In this document: positions 17,922-25,591 of the stretch, piece by piece
How the letters are laid out: every line of letters begins with the position of its first letter
How positions within the stretch are numbered: the stretch's first letter is position 1
Source of the DNA: Agromyces subbeticus DSM 16689
Lineage (GTDB): Bacteria > Actinomycetota > Actinomycetes > Actinomycetales > Microbacteriaceae
Direction: 5' to 3'
Assembly (NCBI RefSeq): GCF_000421565.1
Contig: NZ_ATXG01000010.1
Location: 89,313 to 153,312, forward strand
DNA: 64,000 nt
Notes under the pieces: generated by a model
Databases searched by the model: none
What the model saw: the letters and a program-made list of their open reading frames with translations, nothing else
Told to the model about the DNA's origin: nothing
Position numbers and translations under genes: made by a program

Positions 17922-18806
17922 TCACTCGCCCTCGGTCGTCGGCTGGAACCACGGCGGGTAGACCGCGACGCGGGCGCGAACGCCGGCTGCGGCGAGCGCG
18001 GCACGCACGCGATCGCGCACGGGATCGTTCGCCACTGCGATGAGCGCGACGCTGTCGAGCGGCAGGCACTCGCGCACGAGGAGCTCGGCCCCGTCGAGGC
18101 CGGCGCCCTCTTCGTCACGGTGCAGGCGCTGCAGCAGCCGCTGCACGTCGTTCCACTCGGACGCGACGGCGGAGCCGCCGGCCGCGGCATCCGATTCGTT
18201 CACGACGATCGTGCCCGGCACCTCGGCGTTGCCGGCCTGGGCGCTCGCGAGCGAGCTGACGAAGATGACGAAGTCGGCGGGGGCGCGCTTGACCGCGTCC
18301 TCGTGCAGACGGGGGTCGGGCGTCGCCGTGCGCACCGAGTTCCACACGTGGGCGTCGGTGGTGAGCAGGAACGGCACGTAGTCGGCGACCACGGCGTCGG
18401 TGTCGGCGACCGCGGCACTGCGCCGGTACTCACGGGCGTGGGGAGCGGCGAGATCGACGATCGGCACGGCGCCCGCGGCATCCGCGAGCAGTGCGCCGGC
18501 GTCGAGGATCGGCGGCAGGTTGTCGATGTGCGTCACGTGGTAGATGCGCAGCGCCTTCAGGTCGAGGCGGGGCGCATCCGAGGCGATCGCGGGCCGCGAG
18601 GCGCCGGGAACGCGGGCCGGCGGGCGGCCGTTGCGGGTCGTCGAGGTGCGGGCCGAACGGGCGATCGGCGCCGGCGCCGGCTTCGGCTCGGGCTCGGGTG
18701 GCGGGAAGCAGATGGCGCAGAGGCCGTCATCGAAACCGTGTTTGCATTCGTCGGCCAAGAGGAACCCTTCATCGTGCGGCTCGCGCTCAGGGGCGCACGA
18801 GACCAC
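17922..18806 (-). CDS. DarT-like (DUF4433) ADP-ribosyltransferase with N-terminal Cys/His motif
   Basis: Protein of up to 294 residues whose residues about 85-290 match the DarT fold, which in known systems ADP-ribosylates thymidine in single-stranded DNA. Seen: RIYHVTHIDNLPPILDAGAL (residues 87-106), a basic REYRRS, ADYVPF (141-146), and GAELLV with Glu241 where the family keeps its catalytic glutamate. Residues 21-33 form a CxHx6CxxC cluster that may bind zinc, and a Pro-rich linker follows. No DarG-like macrodomain lies in the neighbouring genes. The GTG at 18806 has no clear ribosome site; a TTG at 18758, preceded by GAAGGG, may be the real start. It follows the PH-domain gene by 70 bp. 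Confidence 0.72.
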   Translation of the reverse strand: MVSCAPEREPHDEGFLLADECKHGFDDGLCAICFPPPEPEPKPAPAPIARSARTSTTRNGRPPARVPGASRPAIASDAPRLDLKALRIYHVTHIDNLPPILDAGALLADAAGAVPIVDLAAPHAREYRRSAAVADTDAVVADYVPFLLTTDAHVWNSVRTATPDPRLHEDAVKRAPADFVIFVSSLASAQAGNAEVPGTIVVNESDAAAGGSAVASEWNDVQRLLQRLHRDEEGAGLDGAELLVRECLPLDSVALIAVANDPVRDRVRAALAAAGVRARVAVYPPWFQPTTEGE

Positions 18807-18876
18807 CTGTCAACGTTACGTCCTTTGGAGGCGTCCTGCTGCACGTCACGGGACGCAGGGCACGAATCGGGCGAAT

Positions 18877-19440
18877 TCAGCGCCCGCCCCACGCGACGGT
18901 GTCCCCGTCGATCGTCGACTGCTCGGCGCGCCGACGCTCGGCGACCCGGGAGTGCTCCTCGCCCATCAGCTCCTGCAGGGCGCCCTGCACGAGTTCGGGT
19001 TTCGGCACGTCCTTCAGCACGAACGGCTGCTCGTGACCGGTGTTGATGCGCACGTCACCCGAGCCGAACGCGCTCTGCGCCCACGTGCGACGCACCGTGA
19101 CGTCGTAGCCGCGGCTGTGCAGCAGTTCCTGGCGCACGCGCACGAAGATGCCGCTGCGCACGATGACGCGCCGCGTGGTGATGGTCGTGCGGCGTGTCAG
19201 CCAGCCGAGGAACGGCAGGAAGCACCCGAGCAGCACGAGCAGCACGGCGCCGCCGACGATCGCGAGCTGCAGCCAGAGTTCGGTGGCGACGCCGAGCCCG
19301 TAGGCGGTCGCGCCGGCCACCGCGACGAGCAGCACGACCGGAAGGGTCAGCACTCGGGCGTTCCGTCGCACCCGCGCGACGACGCGCTCAGGCGGTTGCG
19401 CCGGTGGCACGACCGTGTCGGGTGTCGCGGCAGGCCTCAT
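18877..19440 (-). CDS. PH-domain (YdbS/bPH2-type) membrane protein
   Basis: Protein of 187 residues with two helices (near residues 30-52 and 56-78) followed by a bacterial PH-like domain: TRRTTITTRRVIVRSGIF, SRGYDVTVRRT, and GDVRINTG. Such proteins are usually uncharacterised; in Actinobacteria they often stand next to birA and carboxylase genes, as here. It begins six bases after the birA stop, so the two are very probably co-transcribed. The C-terminal tail of about 30 residues is charged. No enzymatic motif is visible. Confidence 0.82.
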   Translation of the reverse strand: MRPAATPDTVVPPAQPPERVVARVRRNARVLTLPVVLLVAVAGATAYGLGVATELWLQLAIVGGAVLLVLLGCFLPFLGWLTRRTTITTRRVIVRSGIFVRVRQELLHSRGYDVTVRRTWAQSAFGSGDVRINTGHEQPFVLKDVPKPELVQGALQELMGEEHSRVAERRRAEQSTIDGDTVAWGGR

Positions 19441-19446
19441 AGGCCA

Positions 19447-20367
19447 TTAATACCGCAGGTGGGTCACGTCGCCCGCGGCGACAGACCATGGCTCGCCGTT
19501 CTCACGGTCGATCACGACCAACCGTCCGTCGGCATCGAGCCGCTGCGCGTGCCCGAGCATCTCGCGATCGCCGGGCAATTCGACGCGCACGTCGCTGCCG
19601 AGCGTGCCGCACAGCGCGGTGACACGTTCGGCGATGCCGCTCGTCGCTGCGTCGGCACCCGAGCGGGCGAAGCCGTCGAACAGCTCGAGGAAGGTGCCGA
19701 GGTAGTCGGCGAGCACGGCGTCGGCATCGGGCTGCTCGCCGGTCGCGAGCAGCAGCGACGTCGAGGTCAACGTCGGCAGGTCGTGCTCGTCGAGCGTGAG
19801 ATTGAGGCCGGCGCCGACGATCACGGCCCCCGAATCGGGCAGCAGCTCCGAGAGGATGCCGCAGATCTTGAACCCCGAGACCAGCACGTCGTTCGGCCAC
19901 TTGAGCAGCACCTCGACGCCGCCGTCGAGCTCGGGCGACGCGGAAGCGTCGCGAGGGCGGTCGACGCTGGCGGATGCCGCGCGCTGACGTCGACGTGGCG
20001 GCAGCATCGGCTCGCGGTCGTCGACGGGCTCACCGCGCTCGGGAACGGCACGACGCACCGCCTCGGTCATCGCAGCACCGGCGATGAGCGGGATCCATCC
20101 GTACGCGTCGACGGGGAACGGCACGCCGGCGGCGAGCTCAGGTCGCAGCAGCACCGAGATGGCGAGCGTCTTGCCGGTCGGGGCGAGCCAGGTGCGCCCC
20201 AGGCGACCGCGACCACGGGTCTGGTTGTCGGTCACGACCACGGCGCCGTGCGCCCATGACGCGGCGTCGGGCCCGCTCGCGGCGGCCCGGAGCTCGTCGT
20301 TCGTCGAGCCCGCCTCGGCGAGGAACTCGAACCTCGGCACGGCCGCTCGCGATCGCTCCCAATCCAT
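19447..20367 (-). CDS. birA: Biotin-protein ligase
   Basis: Attaches biotin to the carrier domain of acyl-CoA carboxylases. It has 306 residues and no N-terminal DNA-binding domain, so it is probably a ligase only. Seen are EAGSTNDELR, TDNQTRGRGRLGRTW (biotinyl-AMP loop), and KWPNDVLVSGFKICGIL. Between EAVRRAV and VEVLLKWPND lies an unusual stretch of about 40 residues, rich in Arg, Pro and Asp, which in most BirA proteins is only a few residues long. It is leaderless: TAGGGT lies six bases before the ATG. Its substrates are probably the carboxylase subunits encoded divergently and at 27733. Confidence 0.92.
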   Translation of the reverse strand: MDWERSRAAVPRFEFLAEAGSTNDELRAAASGPDAASWAHGAVVVTDNQTRGRGRLGRTWLAPTGKTLAISVLLRPELAAGVPFPVDAYGWIPLIAGAAMTEAVRRAVPERGEPVDDREPMLPPRRRQRAASASVDRPRDASASPELDGGVEVLLKWPNDVLVSGFKICGILSELLPDSGAVIVGAGLNLTLDEHDLPTLTSTSLLLATGEQPDADAVLADYLGTFLELFDGFARSGADAATSGIAERVTALCGTLGSDVRVELPGDREMLGHAQRLDADGRLVVIDRENGEPWSVAAGDVTHLRY

Positions 20368-20373
20368 GCCAAC

Positions 20374-20379
20374 ACCCTA
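20374..20379 (-). promoter_or_regulatory. -10 box, leaderless start of birA
   Basis: TAGGGT on the minus strand, then six bases, then the ATG of birA. Confidence 0.55.
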
Positions 20380-20476
20380 CCCAGCCTGATTCGGGCTCGA
20401 TCGCATGGCGATAGCCACCAGCACCGACCGGGTATTTGTAGGAATCCGTCAAGGAAGTCGGCCACTTGCTCGCCGG

Positions 20477-20482
20477 TAGAGT
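20477..20482 (+). promoter_or_regulatory. -10 box, leaderless start of accD
   Basis: TAGAGT followed by seven bases and the GTG at 20490. It rules against the longer in-frame start at 20466, which would lie upstream of this promoter. Confidence 0.55.
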
Positions 20483-20489
20483 GAACGAC

Positions 20490-22088
20490 GTGACCGAAGC
20501 GACTGACGGCCCCGACCTCTCCACCACCGCGGGCAAGCTCGCCGACCTCAAACTGCGCTACCACGAAGCGGTGACGGCCTCGGGTGAGGCGGCGATCGAG
20601 AAGCAGCACGCCAAAGGCAAGATGACCGCCCGCGAGCGCATCGCCGAACTGCTCGACCCCGGCTCGTTCGTCGAGCTCGACGAGTTCGTGCGACACCGCA
20701 CGCACGCCTTCGGCATGGAGGCCAAGCGCCCCTACGGCGACGCCGTCGTGACGGGCACGGGCACCATCCACGGCCGCCAGGTCGCGGTCTACTCGCAGGA
20801 CTTCACGATCTTCGGCGGGTCCCTCGGCGAAGTGGCCGGCGAGAAGATCATCAAGGTCATGGAGCTCGCGCTGAAGACGGGCGTGCCGATCATCGGCATC
20901 CTCGACTCCGGCGGCGCCCGCATCCAGGAGGGAGTCGTCGCCCTCGGCAAGTACGGCGAGATCTTCCGCCGCAACACCCAGGCCTCGGGCGTGATCCCGC
21001 AGATCTCGATCGTCTGCGGCCCCGCAGCAGGCGGCGCGGTGTACTCCCCCGCGCTCACCGACTTCGTGATCATGGTCGACAAGACCAGCCAGATGTTCGT
21101 CACCGGCCCCGACGTGATCAAGACCGTGACCGGCGAAGACGTCGGCATGGAGGAGCTCGGCGGCGCCCTCACGCACAACTCGGTCTCCGGCGTCGCCCAC
21201 TACCTCGCGAGCGACGAGTCCGATGCGCTCGACTACGCCCGCACGCTCATCTCCTTCCTGCCCGACAACAACATGACGGATGCCCCGGTGTACGACACCG
21301 AGGCCGAGCTCGAGATCACCGACGACGACCGCCGGCTGAACACCGTCATCCCCGATTCGCCGAACCAGCCCTACGACATGCATTCGATCATCGAGGGCAT
21401 CGTCGACCACGCCGACTTCCTCGAGGTGCAGCCGCTGTTCGCGCCGAACATCATCGTCGGCTTCGCACGGGTCGAGGGGCGATCGGTCGGCATCATCGCC
21501 AACCAGCCGAGCCAGATGGCCGGCACGCTGAACATCGCGGCCGGCGAGAAGGCCTCGCGCTTCGTGCGGTTCTGCGACGCGTTCTCGATCCCGATCCTCA
21601 CCCTCGTCGACGTGCCCGGCTACCTGCCCGGCACCGAGCAGGAGTGGACCGGCGTCATCCGCCGCGGCGCGAAGCTGCTGTACGCCTACGCAGAGGCCAC
21701 GGTGCCCCTCGTCACCATCATCACCCGGAAGGCCTACGGCGGCGCCTACATCGTCATGGGCTCCAAGCAGCTCGGCGCCGACATCAACCTCGCCTGGCCG
21801 ACGGCCGAGATCGCCGTCATGGGCGGGCAGGGCGCGGTGAACATCCTCTACCGGGCCGAGATCAAGGCCGCCGAGCTCGCCGGCGAAGACGTCGCGGCCG
21901 TGCGCACGCAGCTCGCGAACGAGTACACGTACAACGTGGCCTCCCCGTTCCTCGCCGCTGAGCGCGGAGAGCTCGACGGTGTGATCGAGCCCGCGGCGAC
22001 CCGTGTTTCGGTCGTGAAGGCGCTGCGGGCCCTTCGCACGAAGCGCGCGAGCCTGCCGGCGAAGAAGCACGGGAACATCCCGCTGTAG
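20490..22088 (+). CDS. accD: Acyl-CoA carboxylase beta (carboxyltransferase) subunit
   Basis: Transfers carboxyl from biotin to acetyl- or propionyl-CoA, providing malonyl- or methylmalonyl-CoA. It has 532 residues from the GTG at 20490, typical for actinobacterial AccD/PccB. Seen are [17 protein letters not shown], the two oxyanion-type glycine pairs in SGGARIQEG and [13 protein letters not shown], and [14 protein letters not shown] in the second half. The epsilon subunit gene follows after eight bases, and the biotinylated alpha subunit is at 27733. Acyl chain preference cannot be assigned without structural residues or a tree. Confidence 0.94.
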   Translation: MTEATDGPDLSTTAGKLADLKLRYHEAVTASGEAAIEKQHAKGKMTARERIAELLDPGSFVELDEFVRHRTHAFGMEAKRPYGDAVVTGTGTIHGRQVAVYSQDFTIFGGSLGEVAGEKIIKVMELALKTGVPIIGILDSGGARIQEGVVALGKYGEIFRRNTQASGVIPQISIVCGPAAGGAVYSPALTDFVIMVDKTSQMFVTGPDVIKTVTGEDVGMEELGGALTHNSVSGVAHYLASDESDALDYARTLISFLPDNNMTDAPVYDTEAELEITDDDRRLNTVIPDSPNQPYDMHSIIEGIVDHADFLEVQPLFAPNIIVGFARVEGRSVGIIANQPSQMAGTLNIAAGEKASRFVRFCDAFSIPILTLVDVPGYLPGTEQEWTGVIRRGAKLLYAYAEATVPLVTIITRKAYGGAYIVMGSKQLGADINLAWPTAEIAVMGGQGAVNILYRAEIKAAELAGEDVAAVRTQLANEYTYNVASPFLAAERGELDGVIEPAATRVSVVKALRALRTKRASLPAKKHGNIPL

Positions 22089-22096
22089 GGAGCGAC

Positions 22097-22327
22097 ATGA
22101 GCCACGACATCGACGACCGCGCGACCGCGCTGCGTTTCGCGACCCGTGCAGTCACCGCCGACGACGCCGCGGCCGTTACGGCGGTGCTGCTCGCCGCGCT
22201 CGACGAGGAGGCCGACGCTGCGGCATCCGTCGTCGAACCGGGCCGCAGCGCCTGGGTGCGCAGTGGTGGGGCGATGCGTCGCCCGCTCGACGTCGGCCCC
22301 GGCCGGTGGGCGCGCGCCGACGGCTGA
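22097..22327 (+). CDS. accE: Acyl-CoA carboxylase epsilon subunit
   Basis: Short protein of 76 residues. The middle is alanine-rich and acidic (residues 20-45), and the end, WVRSGGAMRRPLDVGPGRWARADG in outline, matches the W...RxPLxxGPGxW pattern of actinobacterial epsilon subunits that stimulate the AccA3/AccD complex. It begins eight bases after accD, with GGGAG before the ATG, and is certainly co-transcribed. The family is poorly conserved, so the call relies on position plus the C-terminal pattern. Confidence 0.82.
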   Translation: MSHDIDDRATALRFATRAVTADDAAAVTAVLLAALDEEADAAASVVEPGRSAWVRSGGAMRRPLDVGPGRWARADG

Positions 22328-22402
22328 GCCCGCTGTACCCCGATTGCGACCCGCGCGGAGGCCCGCCCGAAGGCTGCCTTTCGTGATCAGGCGGCGCCGT
22401 CG

Positions 22403-22427
22403 AAAAAGGGGGACAACCGTGTCCCCC
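22403..22427 (-). terminator. Intrinsic terminator of the two-sensor operon
   Basis: Stem GGGGGACA/TGTCCCCC with a four-base loop; read leftward it is followed by TTTTT, a classic Rho-independent terminator. It would end transcripts coming from the sensor genes at 22663-25572. Confidence 0.85.
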
Positions 22428-22576
22428 GAAATGACGACTTTGCGTTCCGTGGCAGGTGCAGCAATATTGTCAATGCAGGCTCCACAGGAGTCGCCATCAT
22501 CATCGGTCGGGTAACCGATGAGAGTTGGGGGCGAGTCAGGGCGATATTCGGGTTGTCGCCGTGGCTCGGGCTTGAT

Positions 22577-22603
22577 GGGGGGTCGATCTCAGATCGGCCC
22601 CCC
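22577..22603. terminator. Hairpin terminator downstream of accE and the sensor operon
   Basis: An 11-bp stem (GGGGGGTCGAT against ATCGGCCCCCC with one G-T pair) and a five-base loop, between convergent genes. There is no clear T-tract on either side. Confidence 0.65.
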
Positions 22604-22662
22604 ACATTCATGTCCGGAGTGATTTCGCCCCGATGAACACCATCGGGCCGACGACGGATGCC

Positions 22663-23667
22663 TCAGGGTTGACGAGGGATCTCGAGCCAGAGCTCGACCT
22701 CGGCCTCATCCGAATCGGATGCGTCGCGTTCCGACTCCCGCAGCCCGACCACGGTGACCGCGACGGGTGATCCCTCAGCCGCGGTGCGCGCGATGATGCG
22801 ATCGGCCGTCGAGCCGGCAACGGCTTCGGCGAGACGTGAGAGCACGCGATCGCGCACCGCCTCGTCGAGATCGTCGATGCCGCCCTCATCGAGCAGGGTG
22901 ACCGTGATGCCGCGCGCGCGGGCTCGTTGCACCTCGACCCGAACCGCGTCGGTCAGGAGCATCCGGCCACGGATCTCATCTCGGATCGCCGCCTCGAGCA
23001 CTCGGCACTCGGCACGTTGCGCGTCGGTGAGTGCGCCATTGCGGTCGGCGATGCGCCGCAGCATCGGTGCGGCGAGCCTGTTGGTGTGCGCCAGTCGCAT
23101 GCGACCCTCGAAGAGGTGCGCGTCCTGCGCCGCCTGCCAGGCCGCCGCCTCGCGCTCCGCCTGTGCGTAGCGCCGGGTCTCCCGAGCCGCGTTCGTGAGT
23201 GCGCTCGTGAGCATGTGCGCGATCGCGACCCACACGATGCTGCCGATGACGCCGAGCCCGCCGAGCGAGAGCGGGCCCGCCCACACCACGCTCTGCACCG
23301 CGAGCACGATGACGCCGAGCCAGGCGGCGGTGAGCTGGCGCCGCGCGGCAGTGATGGTCATGAGCGTGCCCACTGCGGCCACGTACCAGGTCGCGTAGCC
23401 GTTCTCGACGGCTGGATCGAGCTGGCTCGTCACGAGGAGCGGCAGCACGATCGAGACCGCGAGGGCGAAGGCGGCGAGCCAGTCGGGCATCCGCACCCGC
23501 TTGGCGGGCCAGAGGCAGAGGGTCGTCGCGACGGAATACAGCAGCAGTGCCGCCACCGTCGGCCAGGGCGACGCCGGAACGTCGATCGAGTAGATGCCGA
23601 GCACGACGTGGTACACCGAGAACAGGGCGCCGAGCACGAGCAGGAGCCAGCGGGGGACGGCGATCAT
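22663..23667 (-). CDS. Membrane sensor with degenerate histidine-kinase core
   Basis: Protein of 334 residues with six or more N-terminal membrane helices (to about residue 165), a coiled linker (RRYAQAEREAAAWQAAQDAH) and a C-terminal region shaped like the ATPase part of sensor kinases. I see no phosphoacceptor histidine in an H-box and no N-box or DxGxG motif, so it is probably not an active kinase. The start is the ATG at 23667, overlapping the stop of the intact sensor kinase by four bases. The obvious idea is a partner or modulator of that kinase; this is inference. Confidence 0.72.
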   Translation of the reverse strand: MIAVPRWLLLVLGALFSVYHVVLGIYSIDVPASPWPTVAALLLYSVATTLCLWPAKRVRMPDWLAAFALAVSIVLPLLVTSQLDPAVENGYATWYVAAVGTLMTITAARRQLTAAWLGVIVLAVQSVVWAGPLSLGGLGVIGSIVWVAIAHMLTSALTNAARETRRYAQAEREAAAWQAAQDAHLFEGRMRLAHTNRLAAPMLRRIADRNGALTDAQRAECRVLEAAIRDEIRGRMLLTDAVRVEVQRARARGITVTLLDEGGIDDLDEAVRDRVLSRLAEAVAGSTADRIIARTAAEGSPVAVTVVGLRESERDASDSDEAEVELWLEIPRQP

Positions 23668-24905
23668 GCGGCACCTCCGGCGCCGAGGGGCCACGCGAGC
23701 GTGACGGTCGTGCCGTGCCCGACCCTGGTCGCGATGTCGGCGGCACCCCCGGCATTGGCCATGCGCTCCTCGATCGAGATGCGGAGGCCGAGCCTGCCCT
23801 CCGGCACCTGGTCGACGTCGAAGCCGCGGCCGTTGTCGGCGATCTCGATGACGCAGCCACCGGCTCGCACGCCACGGATGCGGAGCTCGCGCCTCGTCGA
23901 GAGACCGGGTTCGTCGGCATGCTGCAGGCTGTTGACCATCGCCTGCACGGCAGCGGTGTAGAGCGCCTCCATCGCCTCGACCGGCAACTCGACGCCACCG
24001 GCGTTGACCACGCGCACCGTGAACGGCGTGTTGAAGGTGGTGAGCGCCGCGCGCAGACGACGCACCAGGACCGGCAGGCCCACGCGGTCGAGCGATCGCG
24101 GGCCCGTCGCCCCGACCTCGTCGAGCCGGTGCACGGCGTCGCTCGCCATGCGAGCCGCGAGCTGCTCCTGCTCGGGGGTCGTCGCCGCGGCGGCCGAGAG
24201 CAGGGTCGTGAGCACGCTGTCGTGCACGAGCGCGTCGATCTTCACCCGTTCGATCTCGTTGGCATGCTGGCGCGCCGCGACGTCGTATCGCTGCAGCGCC
24301 GCTTCCTGTGCCGAGTCCACCGACTCGGCGGCCTGCCGGAGCATCGTGATGATCGCGAGCACGACGACGCCGAGCACGACGGCGTACAGCGCGTTGAGCA
24401 CCGCGAGCAACGGTCCGGCGTCGCCACCCGAGGGCAGCAGCCGGATCACGCCGTACATGGCCGGGATGACCACGGTGTACGCAGCCGCCCAGACCGGAAT
24501 GAGGCTGATGACCGCCGCGGTGGTCGCGACCGTGCAGAGATAGTAGAGCCACGGTGCACTGCCGTCGAGGGCGGCCGGATCGGCCACGAGGAACGGCCAC
24601 GCCACGAGCGCGATCGCGTACAGCGCGGCGAAGCCGAGGCACGCGGCCCGCACCGCCACCTTCGTGACGGTGGCAACGGCGAGCGCGACGATCGCCCCGT
24701 AGAGCACCGCCATGAGGGCCGCCCCGGCACCCGGCACGAGCGCGGCCGTCTGTTCGAGCGCCACCGGCACGGTCTGCGCGCCGAATACGAGGCCGAAGAG
24801 GCCCAGCGCCCGGCCCGCCACGGTCTCGACCTGTGCGCGGGTCACCGTGGCCCGGCGACGCGCGAGGCGCGTCACCCGCCAATCAACGGCGGGCATCTCC
24901 ACCAT
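23664..24905 (-). CDS. Membrane sensor histidine kinase (HisKA_3/HPK7-like)
   Basis: Sensor kinase of 413 residues with about six membrane helices and little extracellular sequence (to residue ~195). The H-box VHDSVLTTLL lies near residue 230, the N-box MVNSLQHA near 320, and the G-boxes DNGRGFD and GRLGLRI near 365-380. These make it competent for autophosphorylation, its target being the regulator encoded just upstream. The start at 24905 overlaps the regulator gene by 23 bases; an ATG nine bases later is an alternative. The signal is unknown; membrane-embedded sensors of this type often respond to envelope stress. Confidence 0.85.
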   Translation of the reverse strand: MVEMPAVDWRVTRLARRRATVTRAQVETVAGRALGLFGLVFGAQTVPVALEQTAALVPGAGAALMAVLYGAIVALAVATVTKVAVRAACLGFAALYAIALVAWPFLVADPAALDGSAPWLYYLCTVATTAAVISLIPVWAAAYTVVIPAMYGVIRLLPSGGDAGPLLAVLNALYAVVLGVVVLAIITMLRQAAESVDSAQEAALQRYDVAARQHANEIERVKIDALVHDSVLTTLLSAAAATTPEQEQLAARMASDAVHRLDEVGATGPRSLDRVGLPVLVRRLRAALTTFNTPFTVRVVNAGGVELPVEAMEALYTAAVQAMVNSLQHADEPGLSTRRELRIRGVRAGGCVIEIADNGRGFDVDQVPEGRLGLRISIEERMANAGGAADIATRVGHGTTVTLAWPLGAGGAA

Positions 24906-25572
24906 CGTCGAGCCCCGGCAGGATCCCGTCTTCGACGGCGCGGCGCAGGAGGTCGACCTTGGTCGGCGCCGGGCGGCCCACCTCGATGTACTTGGCCCGG
25001 ATGCGGTCGAGGTACTCGCGTGCGGTGGAGTGCGCGATGCCGAGTTGCGCGGCAACGAGCTTGAGCGGCAGGCCCGACGCGTAGAGGTGCAGCACATCGT
25101 GCTCGCGGCGCCCCAGCTGCGCCTTCGCGAAATCGCGGTCGGCCTCGATGGCGCTGGCCCACTCGACGTTGGTGAGCGCATCGCCGCGGGCGACGATGTC
25201 GATCGCCCCGATCACGGCCGACATGGGCGAGGCCTTCGGAATCACGCCGGCTGCACCGGCGGCGAGCGACTCGCGCACGGCCGCCACCCGGTCGGCGATG
25301 CTGTGCACGAGCACGGCGCTGCCGGTCGCGAGCACGGCGCGCACGTTGTCGGTCACCGACGAGCCGTCGCCGAGCGAGAGGTCGAGCACCACGACGTCGC
25401 ACGAGCGCCCTGCAAGCCCGCTGAGCAGCTCTGGCACGCTGGCGGCGTCGACGACGACCTCGTAGCCGGCCTCACGGCACGCGGCGCGCAGGCCGAGACG
25501 CACAGCCTCATGGTCGTCGACGATCGCGACGGTCGCCGCGGCGTGCCTCGCTGCGGCAGGTGCTGCGGTCAC
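24883..25572 (-). CDS. LuxR/NarL-type response regulator
   Basis: DNA-binding regulator of 229 residues. The receiver has the acidic pair in VDDHEA, the phospho-acceptor Asp in VVVLDLSLGD (about residue 62), and the conserved Lys in VIPKASP. The C-terminal helix-turn-helix is LGRREHDVLHLYASGLPLK through AHSTAREYL. GTG at 25572 is the best start; longer frames would invade the methyltransferase gene. It is the first gene of a three-gene operon with the two sensors, all joined by overlaps. Confidence 0.88.
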   Translation of the reverse strand: MTAAPAAARHAAATVAIVDDHEAVRLGLRAACREAGYEVVVDAASVPELLSGLAGRSCDVVVLDLSLGDGSSVTDNVRAVLATGSAVLVHSIADRVAAVRESLAAGAAGVIPKASPMSAVIGAIDIVARGDALTNVEWASAIEADRDFAKAQLGRREHDVLHLYASGLPLKLVAAQLGIAHSTAREYLDRIRAKYIEVGRPAPTKVDLLRRAVEDGILPGLDDGGDARR

Positions 25573-25591
25573 TTGTCCCCCAATTCCACGT

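Larger units (their letters stand above)
22328..22662. other. 335-bp convergent intergenic region with two terminators
   Basis: Lies between the ends of accE and the leftward sensor operon. It holds two strong hairpins (22403-22427 and 22577-22603) and otherwise A/T-richer sequence than its surroundings. A 31-codon frame at 22419 begins inside the first hairpin and is not convincing. No RNA gene or known motif was seen. Confidence 0.6.

Noticed and set aside
18808..18813. TTGACA (minus strand) just upstream of the DarT-like gene as a -35 box
   Set aside because: No TANNNT-like sequence at 16-19 bp. The box would also lie only two bases from one of the two possible start codons.
22419..22514. 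31-codon reading frame beginning GTG with a seemingly ideal AAGGGGG upstream
   Set aside because: The purine tract is the left arm of a perfect terminator hairpin (22403-22427), and the start codon lies in its loop and right arm. The peptide has no recognisable feature.
22663..24882. 739-codon open frame covering both sensor genes
   Set aside because: Its N-terminal 400 residues are an Arg/Gly/Ala-rich frame shadow of the intact sensor kinase. Only the part from 23667 onward (in transcription direction) encodes the second sensor.
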